Shown piece after piece: positions 37,549 to 49,500 of a DNA stretch of 64,000 nucleotides. The notes below the pieces were generated by a model that saw nothing but the letters and a program-made list of their open reading frames with translations, searched no databases and was not told where the DNA came from. A program made the position numbers and the translations under genes. Source of the stretch: Stratiolaelaps scimitus (Eukaryota > Arthropoda > Arachnida > Mesostigmata > Laelapidae); contig JABWDB010000019.1 in assembly GCA_019614645.1 (NCBI GenBank), positions 3,394,501 through 3,458,500 of the forward strand, read 5' to 3'. Numbering within the stretch: the stretch's first letter is position 1; every line of letters starts with the position of its first letter.

Positions 37549-40500
37549 CTGAAATGTTTAGTTAATTAGAGTTACGATATTTACAGCGGCCTACCCGTGT
37601 ATATATATGCAACGCAGTGACCATCTGCTTGCTACATTTTGTTCGACTCCGATCAAGTCCTATGCGGCTTATCCTCTGCGAGCTCATCAATCCTATCCGG
37701 GCAGATTATCTCCTATCGACAGAGTCCCTATATGACGCTGCTTTTGTCGCTTCCACGACATTGAGAGGGATTAGCGTGCTGGTTGATATTGCCCTCGGCC
37801 GGTTGGTTCGCTCAACTGCTCGGCCGCCATTTGGGTCTGACAAGCGTTCACAGTGGCTATTTGTTATAAAATCCCTCTGTGCACCACTATGGTCCCGTAT
37901 TGGCTGTTCATGCCAGGATCGTATATCACTTTGGTATTTTTTGTTGTTATCTAATAACTTCTCTTTTTGGGCCTCCCTGTCCTTGTTGTCTGCTTCTCCA
38001 TGCTCTTGCAGCCGTGTCTTTATAGGCAGTTTTGTGTTTTCCTCGCTGGGCAGGGCCGACAAAAACGATGGGGCGATCAAGGCCTTCATGTGGGCAGCGT
38101 CAATTTTTTAAACAAGACTATTATATATATTGCCGGCGTTTTGGTGAACAGCTGGCGCAGTAGAAACTGCTCGGTTAGTGGTGCCGCTTTCGTTCGCCAT
38201 TTCGTTCTGTCGCCGGTATATGAGGATGTGTGGTGCGCGGGTGGCTCACGGCACTCAGGACGCAGAACGCTGTCACCGACAGGCAGATGGGCAATAGGCA
38301 ATCCACACCGCCCACATTTGCCCCGTATAGAGACGGAGCGAGAGAGAGAGAGAGAAATATATACTCTCAATGCTGTTCCCCTTCTATCAGATCAACCGAG
38401 AGATCCTGAGCTCTCTCTCTCCCTCTTGTTCCTCTTCCCTTTCCACTGGCCACATACGAAGTCCGGCACATAGACTAACTCCCTCTTTGTCTAGCGGAAG
38501 GGACAACCCGATTTTCCCAGCAGGTCATCTCTCGCCAGCCACCGCCATCCGCTTCCGTCTGCGACACAGGCAAAATCGACCACATTCACAGATGGAGGGT
38601 TGCAGTCCCGATTCCCTGGCGAGGAGCCTCGCACCGTGTCAACGCTGTCGATGAACAGTGCAGTAGTGGCCGTCCCCAATCGTACAGTGGCCGGGAGCAA
38701 ACTCGGGGACACCACAGTAGAATAAGACCACTACCCTCCTGGTGGCCGCGGCAGCGGCCCGCATCCCCTGCAGAAGCTGATCGGGGTGTCCATTCTAGAA
38801 CCGTAGGCCTCAGGCCCTGGCGTCTTTGCCTGCTCCTACGAACTAAACCTCCCACAGAATCTCATTTCACGCCATCTTGGCTAATCTCATTTTTACGATA
38901 ATGACTGTACTCCATGTGTTCCTGTACATATACATATATATATATATATGCGGAATTATCAAAATCCACTAAGTTGGCGTTCAATAAGTGAGCGAAAACA
39001 TTGTACTTACATTTGATCTCGTTGTCTGTTCCTTGTAACGTATTTGCTTATCGAGTTTCATGAGCTTGGCGGGTTGTGCCACCTAAAAAAATTTGAACTC
39101 TCGCAACAGGAATCGAATGAGAACACAAATGTTCGCATACTTGTCGCAACTACAAAGCAGCTACTTCTTGATTACTCTGTATATATATATATATATATAT
39201 ATAGATATATATGCATATAGGCCGGACTTTTTCTCCCCCTGTTTCTAAGAAAGGCTCCCCGGCAAGCCATGGAAGCTGCTGTTTGCGGCGCCGCCATCGG
39301 GGCCGCCTCCGCTTTATCGTCGCAGTTTAGGGGATGAAGTTGGGAAAGCTTAGGCTTTGCGGGAGTTAGGCTAGCGGCCACGGTAGTCGCGGAAGTGTAT
39401 ATGGCCTCCATATACCTACGCGTGTATATGGACCTTGGAAGACTTCACAGGCCCTTCCATGCGTATGGCGTTCCTATGCCGGATAGCCACCCACAGCCGG
39501 GCGCCTCCGGATAGCCGAGGTGTGCAGATAACTCGCTTTTTAGTCCTCTCTCCTCTCTCCTCTTCACCTCCATATCCACCTTCTACATGTCCCCGTCCAG
39601 TTCTTTGCATGTGAACCCACCGGTGCTCCGCTTGACTCGCCTGTTTCCCAGCTCTCCTAGCCAAGGGATAACCCGCACCCGAGGGTCCGGGCGACTCCCG
39701 CTCCACCGGCCCGGCTGCAGGAGTGGCCTCAGCGGTGGCGACAAGCTGGGTTTCGGGTGAGGCCGACTGGGTTATGGGGGGCACTGGCCGGCTGCTCGCT
39801 AGGCCTGTCAAGGGGTGGTGGCGGTGTAAGTGAGGAGGACGCAGCGAGAGAGAGACAGAGATAGAGAGAGAGAGAGAGGGACGAAGGGCAGGCTTAGCTG
39901 TGAAAACTTTTTGTCGAAAAGTTATTTAAACTCGGCAGGCGGGCGTTCCTGTTCGGGCACTCACAGTCCACGCACAGTGCTGCGGAGATGAGAGCGGCGG
40001 GAGACAGCGAGAGTTTTAGAAAGCAGAGAGAGAGAGAGAGAGAGAAAGAGAGAGGAATAGGGTCCGCATAGAGAAGGGCGAGTCCTCAAGGGTGGCCGTT
40101 GCGAAAAGCCTGTAGGCTTGGCCAGCCAGTCTGCCTAGGCCGGGGTGAACGTTTGTGCGTCGGGGATGAACGGAGTAGCGAGAGGCTTTCGCGCGCCAGC
40201 AGTCGGATGGAGGCATGGTGAATTTGAATAAAGCGACGTTCGCTGCGGCAACAGCGACAACGGAAAGGCCCCCCTGTTTCACGATTTCAGCCGGTGGACT
40301 TGCCCACATCGCGACCCTGTAGCGGGACACACCACAGTGTGTCTTCCGGGTTCCCGACTGCTGCGCGCCGCCAAAGACATACACGCGGTAGTCGCTGGCC
40401 GCGAGGCCAGAGATGGTATGAGCGAGGCCAACGCATTGATCAGGAGGAGGAGGAGGAGGCGCCGGCGGCTTGTGTAGTGGTCATGGCCATGGAGAGAAGC

Positions 40501-43500
40501 CGCAACGCGAGACAGGCGGCGACACTGGGATCGTCGAGGCAGACCTGGGAGTGGGCTGTACTGGGTTAGGTTGTGCTGTGCCCCCACTCTTGCGTGGCCG
40601 GTCCTATTCTCGTGGTTGCCGCCGTCGGCACGTAGCTTGTCACACTGCGATAGCTAGCTAGGGAGCCAGACAGGCAGGCAGGCCCCAACGTGGCTTCGGT
40701 CACAGTCCAGCCGGTTGCTGCTCCGGAGCAAGAAGCACAGCCGAAAGAGGGCCATAAGAGAGACGAAGGGAGCGAGATAGATAAAGTGAGTTCAGAGAGG
40801 AGGAGAGAATCCGCTGGCCGGGACTAAAGCCCAGCCAGCAGATAAAGCATTATTTTGTCTCTCTGGCGAAGCACGTTACGCCGCATGACGGCATACCCCC
40901 GCTCTAGCAGGAAAAATGTGCCCCACACGTCTTCTCTATGGTGACAGTCAGTAGCGATGTCTGGAAGATGGGCGAGGAGAGAGGGGCGACAGCCTTGGGG
41001 GGACGGGGTTTGTCAAGCCTGGAACACAGCCTATGCAAATCACCACTCACTGTCTCCTCCAGTGTCTCAACGAACTGTTAAACCCACCCGCCACACAACC
41101 TCCCACCAGACTACAATAGGATACAATACACACGGCCTCGAAAGCTCTTTGGAATTGATCATTGGCCGTTGAATGGTGGGGCCGCATGTCATAAACACTT
41201 AATGTATTATACATATATGTGTATATATACACATGGAAAGAATCACTCGGCGGGCTCACGATTTGTTCATGCTTATATTTGTGCTTTGACGATATTGCGA
41301 GCGAATGTGGCCGATTTGTGACTGTTTGTCTGTACCATGCGTACACGGGCCATACGTGTTTTCAATCTAATTTTCGTGTGAGAGACTCTAATGGAGGTTC
41401 ATTGTATCTATGTGTGCGTGTGCCTTTTACTTGATTTTTTCTACACAGGACAGTTTTCTACAAAAAAGCGGATTTTTCTTTCACCTTCCGAAATATTTCC
41501 CATTCATCGAGATCGAATGCTGTCATCTGCATTCGTTGTGAAGCTTGCTAAGGTGTAACCCAGCAATAATCGGAATCAACCTGAACCCAAATACAAGTCG
41601 GAGTTCACCGAATAGATCTCGCAAGTCACTTCACGAGATACCCGCCATTGAGCAGCAGCTCTGCAGTGATGTGCTTAGCGTTTATACTGGCGTGGTGTGT
41701 TAAACTTTTCCCAGACTGAGATGGGTGCAAAACCTTGTTACCCATTTTATCCAAAGGGTCACTCTATACTGTGCTTTCGTGTTAATTCTTGCTTATTTAT
41801 TTAATGCTGATTCGGTTTGGTCAGGCGAAATCTGAGAACACTCGACGTCAATATAGGAGCAGCGTGATCACGCATGTCGCGGGGCATTCTAGCAAGGTTT
41901 CTAAAACTGGGTCCGAGCCTTTATGCTTCTTGCCGACAAATTGCTCGTGTTTCTTAGGTGACGTTTTGTGTCGTTCGGCCGATTCACATCCAAATGTTAC
42001 CTCGGGGAATCTCCTTTATTCAATACGCTTTTCGCTTCAATACTTTTAACGATGTTGGAAAGTGAAACTGTGTGACCAATATAGGGCGCGTAGTGCCCGT
42101 TCGTAACGCAGACTCCCATGTGCAGAGTAATCTTAGATCGTACGAACATGGTCCAAGGTAGAATTTAAATGTGTGCGTGTACGAACTTTGATTAAACCGC
42201 GACAAGTTCAAACACGTATTGTTGTCATCATTCGGTGAAGGTGTCGGTGTGTGTGTGTGTGTGTGTGCTGATTGAAGTGTCTGCCTTTTTACTGTGAATG
42301 TTAAATGATGTCGGGTCTAATTGAAGCGCTTAAACCTCATGTGGATGTGTGTTCGTGTGCTAATCGAAACGCACGATGTCTTAATAACGCCTCCCACAGA
42401 AAACTTGAACGGGATATTCGACTACATGACCTACGTAGAACATTAACGTAAGCCTTAATTAACCCGGTGTGCACATCGTATGTGGAACGTTTAAGCTTGT
42501 TTCAATTGATCAAGCTGTTGTCCCTGTGTATGTTGAGAAATTCTGAAGACAACTCGCGATAAGTGCTGTGCGAAGATCGAGCGTAGGCATTGCTGCGTTG
42601 TTAAGGGGCGTAGCTGCATCAAGAACGCAACCCATCAGGGCACGTTTGGTGTAACTGGAACGGGCAGCGTTAATCGGACGGCCGAAATAATAGGTACAAC
42701 GTAAATTATCCAAGTGCACACAGGTGATGGCGGGGCGACGCCCGCTGGGCAAAAGTCACGTCTAATCACTGTTTCGAGGCGACCCCTTGACTGTAACAGG
42801 CTCTGACAACTGCAGCAACCGGCCGATCTTGAATAGTTCAAACGGGAACACTGAAATACCGTGATGAGTGCCTTACGCTGGCGGGGCTCGCGGTGGCCGA
42901 TAACAGCCTAACCAAAACGAAGTGAGGTGAACAAGGCCAACGCAGCAACCGCGACGTGGCGGTGGGCAACGTACAATGTCGAGTCAAACATTTCATTACC
43001 CGGGCAAATTTGGGTTAACGCAACGGGATAGCACTCTGGCGTGTTCATGAGATAGTTGCAGTTAGACAACAACGCGTTCACTCCAGAGGATCGAACGGAT
43101 TCCCGCGCGGGAGACCTCATATCATATCATAATCAAATGTTTATTCTCGGAACTGCAATATACAAACATATGCTTAAGTTCTCGGTAAGTAACTCCAAGT
43201 TAATGATGCATAAGGGTCAAGGAGTTACGCCGATGGAAAGCACTCGGTTAAAATCTCGTAACAACATGATTGCCTTTGATACCCCTTGCTTCACAGAAAG
43301 CAATGCATGTAGCCTTTCGTCTTTGAAGGTCGTAAACGACAACGGAACAAGCACAATTCGTATTTTCCCTGTGCACAAACACATTCGTATACGAGTGCTT
43401 CTTGCTATTGCGATTCTGTTTGTTTTTCTCGAGTTATTCATGTTGTTATCATCGTTGCACTATTAACCTTCTGGCTTAGGCTGTATTTCACCAACGAAGA

Positions 43501-46500
43501 AGCATAGTTCGCTCCGCCAGCCTTTCAGTGTAAGATTCCTCCAGCCACTCTGGCCGTCCCTGTCTCGCCATGGAGCTGCTGCGTTGAACGGCCGTAGCAG
43601 CCGGCGCACGACGTACGCTGTTGGTTGGTTGGTTCGTGCGGCCTTGATAAAACAGCGTCCTCGGTGGGTGAGGAGGCGTGGCTCCCCCCGCCACGCTGGA
43701 TCTGCTCGGGCCCTTCGGTGGCTCGACTCTGCTCCAGCCTTCGTGGCTGGCTCCCACCAGCCCCCCCCCCCCCCCCCCACAGAAAGACAGCTCAGAGAGA
43801 CTGAGTCTTCCGACAACACGAAAACAGCGGCGCAGACGCCGAGGAAGCGAAAAGTTGCGCTCTTCACAGCCGAAGGCTGAGAATCCGCCCCCTTCGCCAG
43901 CCTGGTGGTCGCCTCGGTCCCTTTTTGCACCATCAGAACAAATTGACTAAATGGCGACGGACTGCAGGGCCAGATTCGTTTAGGCCCCCTCCACCCCGTT
44001 CCTCTTTCTCTCTGCCTCCGATAGTGGTAGTGGGTAAAACTAGTAGCCGTCAGCCGTAGTTTTATCGGCCACTCCCTTTACCTCTCCCACCTAACCCGAC
44101 GCGCTAACGGGGGCGGAAGCGGAGAGAGAGTGTGCAACATACCCGGGCGGCGTCGGACTGCCGTTCCGTTACAGATGCTTAATAGGGAGAGACCAATAAA
44201 ACCCGCAGGGAAAGACAGGAACCACGAACTGCAGAGGAGATAGTCCTGGGTTAGGAAGGAGCGAAGTGTTAGCGAACCCCCGGGGGTGTTCGGGAGCAAG
44301 CAGATGTCGAGAGCATACTGGATCGTTGGTTGGCTAGCTGGCTGGTGGTGGTGGTGGTGGTGGTCGTGGTCGTGGCACCAACGTGGATCTGCGTCTGTGC
44401 TGGGTGCTGGCAGGTTTTGGACCCCGCACGCCGAGCCGTGTCCTGCCCCCCGGACAGGTCTGGTACGGCGGGTAGCGGCGCGAATGCCGGCGCCCCTCTA
44501 CGGCGGAACTCTGTACTCGGCGTGACCGAGAGTTATCTAGCTAAAGCAGTGTTTTTTTCTTTGTTTCTGACGCTTTGCCTGTCTCTCCGCCTGTGTCGGT
44601 GGGAGTATATATTGGAGCTTACACGAGTCGCTGCATGCGTTCTGCTGTACGCGGATGTGTTCCACGTATAAGAACAGTGACGTAGTCTGCAGACCTCACG
44701 TACGTCTCAGTTCACTGACTCAATTCGTGTGGCAATGTATTTTTCTCTCTTACGCTTTCTTTTTCTTTCTCTCTCTCTCTTACCCCTATTTGCTTTACAG
44801 GTGGCTATACAACGGAGTTGACATAGCGAAAGTTAGCTGGCTGTATACCCGGACGCTGCTACGGCAGGACGGCACGCTATTCATCTATCCGACGTCCGCC
44901 GAGGATTCCGGCTGGTACACGTGTGAAATCTCAAATGGTTAGTACTGATACTAGTTCGAATGTTGTCAATGCCAAATGACAGCGATCGTCACTACTGCGT
45001 TCACATCTAGGTAAATTTTTCGGGCTGACTCAGCCCAGATTTGAAGTCCACGCTACATCCACGCTATCGGCATTGCTTCATAAGACGGACTATGTTCCTA
45101 TCTGTCGATATTGCATTATTATACAATACCTAATATCGAGCACACAGGACCAAGCAGCTCTTTGTCTGATTTAATATAATAATGATACGAAATGTGATTA
45201 CGAACGCGTACTTACCAATCAGTCAATGTGCGAATCTCAACAATGCACGAACACACGTAATAGTCATATACACAATTGCAGGAAAAATTAATTCACTATT
45301 ACTATGCTCTTCTCCCCTGCGAGCGCGCGAACGACCTGCAGGTGCACAGGTGTACGAAAGTCGCGAAACGATTTTAAGAAGTCGAATCCTATCGTAAATG
45401 TAACCATCCGCATCATATCGTCTACTTCCAAAAGGGAAAAACACTTTCTCTGCCACGTTTGCGATTCGTGAACACGTATTTGATGCCTCTCCCTGCCCGC
45501 GTTCGTACCATAGACCATAGACACTGCCGCGTCAATAACAGACCGCTTTCTACGAAACGGTTTCGCGCGATGATTCGGTGACGCAACACCGACACTGAAA
45601 CCCCATACCATGCTATGTAATGCCACTGCAGCTGGCCTCTGCCTGCTGACAGGCCTTATTATCAAAGGCTCAAGACTCAAACGCGTTCGGCGCTTCGAAA
45701 CGAATCGCTCATGTCTGTTTCTTGCTGTCAATCACCATCCCCTTCTCCAATCCTGGTCCCGCCCTTTGGGCCGATTGTCGCTTGGCGTTTGTGGCAAATA
45801 TTGTATGTATTGTATGTTGGGTAATGTCCGCAATGGTATCTTCCTCAACCGCTCCCCCAAGTCCCAACCGTTCAATCTAGTGTTTGATATGAATTATTTA
45901 TGTGCAGCCACGTCACGGCCGCTCGTTGATCGATCAGTTTAGATTTTCCACTCGACCTCATGACCCGGTGTCGGTTAAGGTGCCGCGTGGACGCTGGCAT
46001 TGCTCGTCCAGGGGAACAACCGCATCCAGCCTTGTGTACACTGAGTAAGTGCGATACATGACGGTCGCTATTTTGCCACTTAGACGGAGAGGTTTGGGGT
46101 GGAGGGGGGGACAGGCTATGTGAGAAGTAATCCTACTCACGAGGAGTGTCGACAGAGTACGTGTATGATATACCAACGCCTCTCCATCGTAGTGAGGCAC
46201 AATGCGGACAAGTGCGGCAGGTCCCTTGAGAGACCGTCAGATGGTTCCTGTCTAAATCGCACGTTCGTGGCCAGGCATCTGCCGTGTATCCGTGCTTCTG
46301 TTATTATCATCGATCGTTGCGCCCGCTTAAGTGTACTGAAGGTAACTGTAATACCAAATGGCTTGCTTTACGAGAGACGAATGCCGAGGCATGTACGATC
46401 TGATGCGCCTTCATAGACTTGAGATAGCTTTCGATCACGGGTATCAAAGACTACGTACAGCCTTTTTTCATTTGATTCTATTGAATAATCATCGAAGTGG

Positions 46501-49500
46501 TTTAGAACATGGACTCATGCAGTGACCGTCACGAAGTTTCCTGTAAATATTTTTGCTGATTTTCGCACTGCATCAGAGGCAGAACACATTTCTTCTCATA
46601 CCACCCTCCGTATCAAGGCATACACATATGCCTACTTATTTATCAAGATGTATCACCGAGATAACTGGACGTGAAGGGAGGCAATAATGTTATATCTATA
46701 CATATACACACAGAGACACTCCACGAGCAGTACTCATCCTCCTGCCCTACCTGCTTCGTAGGAGTTTGTCTCGTAAATCCCTTCGGGAAGAATAGCTGCT
46801 GGAAACGCGTGCAGGAACGCGTCGAGGCGGACGGACGCGGGCATGCTGGCCATGCAAACCGACCGACAGCTGAATACTCCCATTCACTGAGGCGGCTGTG
46901 GTCCTTCAATCTGACACCTCAACAACCCCTATTCCGCGTGCTCCGTACTGCTGCCGCCGTCTCCGCCGCCGTCGTATCCGTCTCGTTCTCGAGTGTTCCG
47001 AGTGTCGGGTAGCTCCACTAGGACGTTTGAGCAGCTAATGCCTAGCTGTCGGCGACAGGTGCTAATTATTCATAAGGGGTGGCCTCTGTACAACACGACC
47101 ATACGTAGCGCCAACACGGCTGCCCTTCGTACCAAGCCCGTCGTTGCAGTCGCAACCAGCTGCAACCACAAGCATTGCTTCATGTGCTTGAGCCTTCATC
47201 AGTTGCAAGTGTACGTGTCGTGATGACCCACATGCCGCCGCAAGTCGTGAAAGGCCCATTGCGGTCTAACGATCGCAGTTTGTGCCCTAACGCGGGCCCA
47301 TAGCGTCTTGTCGCGAGACATGACAAATCCCATGGTGGCCGCTGCCCGGAGGACCGGTGACGTAATCGCCTTCCTTCAGGTGGCTCAAAGCCTCTCGTGA
47401 AAGGGAGGCTTGTGTCCTGCGTCCCATGATATAAGTCCATTCCTCGTCCAAGGAAAACATCCCACGCACGATCCATCTGATGGGTTGCAGAACACATTGG
47501 CAGCAATGTCCCATGTCGTGTCGCTTATTGTTGGACGCTAGTAGCACCGATGTCCATTGTCTTCAGTGACCTGGCAGTGGTCAGTCTATTTGGGTCGACA
47601 CACCGCGATAAGACAACGATAAGAGCGATAACAGGGCCGCGCACAATATGTCGCATTTAAAATTGGCTACGTAACATTTTCCCGGTTGGACAACAGGGCG
47701 CACAGCCCCGCTGCAATGGTTTTTCCTTCCCTTCTCTGGGAAAGCGTCAGCGGTCGTTCTTCGCTTCTTGCTTTCTGTCTCGCTTCTCTCCCCCCCCCCC
47801 CCCCTTAGGGACTGATCCAAATCTTATACAGTGCAGTCGTCCCCCAGCAGGCATCCTTGCTGGGGGTGCCGTGTTTTCCGCTACGACTCCAGCAGCGAAT
47901 CCCTAGTCAGCTGAGGCACGCAAGGGTGAGTGGTAAGGGAGAGAGAGAGAGAAGCAGAGATAGGAGGAGGAGGAGGAGGAGCTGGGAGTCAGGAGTGAGC
48001 TCATTAAACTTGACACGCTTGTTACTCCGACAAAGCAAGTGAGCTCGCGGCGTAAGAGAGCGTGCCGCTCTCCTACGGTCCTCTTCACTTTGTCCGACTC
48101 CGCCCGCCCGCCAGCGACAGCATGGGTGGAAACTCGAGTAGTCGACGTTCGAAGCGGGAATGACGGCAGCGAAGCAACGGGGTTCTGAATGACCCCACAG
48201 ACGTTGCCTGAACCACTCCTCAGCGGGTGTTTCTCGAGGGCAAATGGAAGCTAACTCGCTGTCCAACAGCACTCCCGCGAGCAGGCAGTATACCACGCTA
48301 GGTCAGGTACTACTGCTCCCACTACCGCTACTACAACTATAACCACTACGGTAAAAGCGAAAAGAACGAGCAGTTCCGTTCCACAAGCAGGCAACGAGCG
48401 TTGGTTGTTAGTACGGAAACAAATGCCCCTTGTTTCGGGTCGCACTGTCTGCTGTCATACAATGATCTCCCGGGGCCGCTTGAAGCGGCTGAAGCCTCTG
48501 ACTGCCAGATCCTCTAGCCTCCTTTGGCCTGGCTGAGCTGCATTTCTACGGACGGGCGCGCTGCGTTTGTTTCTCGAGCAGTTCGCTCGGTCGACGCAAG
48601 GGCACGTTGCTGCTGCGGTGATCGGCCTAGCAGCAGCAGCAGCAACAACACAGTGGCGGGAATTCTGCTGCTGCTGCTGCTGCTAACACCACCGGTTTTG
48701 TCCTCTTGCTCCTCGCCGCTCGGCCAAGGGAACCGGCCCCAAGCGCGGGGGGGGAAAGCCCCACTGGTCTTGTTGGCCGACTCGTCCCTTAGTTTCTCTA
48801 GCTAGCTAGCTAGCTATGTGGCCTGCCGTTTACTTTCGCTGGGACGCATCACCAACCGCTCCGCCTTCCCGGCACCTCACAACCTCCGCGGTTTCCCATG
48901 GTCGCATGCTTACGCTGACGGTAGTCGTTCCGGGTGGCAGGACGATGTGCGGAGCTCCGCATAGAAAAGGAACAAACGCCGCTGTGTTCCACAGCGCGAC
49001 AACCGACCTATTGCAGCATCACGACGTTTAGCATGCCTCATGCGTTGCGCTGTCGTTGGGGTCATGGCGCTGTGCCGTTGGCCGTCTGGCCTGTTGGTGG
49101 GACGCCGATGCTGGTGGCGTCAACCCCTCATGTCTCCTGCTCGACCCCGCCTGCGTAGGTTCTGGCCCTTTCCTGTTTGGCTGCTAGGCGACGCCGTCTT
49201 TTCGTTCGTCCCTTCGTTGTCTTTGCCATCCGCAAAGTGGCCGCAAGGGGACGTCGCAGCTACGGACCCCCGAGGGAAAGAACATAGGGGGAGAGCTTGC
49301 CAGCGAGCTCGTGTAGAAAAAAAGCGCGTGACCCCGTTCGCGGGGGTACAACACAGCGCAGCACTCCCTCCCCCCTAAAAGCCAGCACGGCACCGAGGCA
49401 GCAAAAGCAGCATCAGCTAAAGAGGAGCCGAGCATCCCGGAGGCTCCCGGCAGGGTTCCTCCACACAGGACAATCCGGGCGCAAAGCAGTCCCCAGCCCC

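Larger units (their letters stand above)
36983..44800 (+). other. tutl: turtle intron 4 (about 7.8 kb)
   Basis: It begins GTGAGA and ends in a long pyrimidine tract and TTTACAG. It contains a tRNA-derived relic (37115-37185), (AT)n runs (37505-37548, 38932-38949, 39180-39203), GA-rich runs near 39850-39880 and 40026-40050, a (GT)n run (42247-42267), a LINE tail (43117-43166), a C18 run (43761-43778) and a (GGT)n stretch near 44343-44363. No independent gene is seen. Confidence 0.8.

Noticed and set aside
37617..38111. 164-codon plus-strand open frame with hydrophobic segments
   Set aside because: Start is GTG, hydrophobicity follows T-rich composition, and the opposite strand is also open. 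It does not join to turtle exons in phase with sensible motifs.
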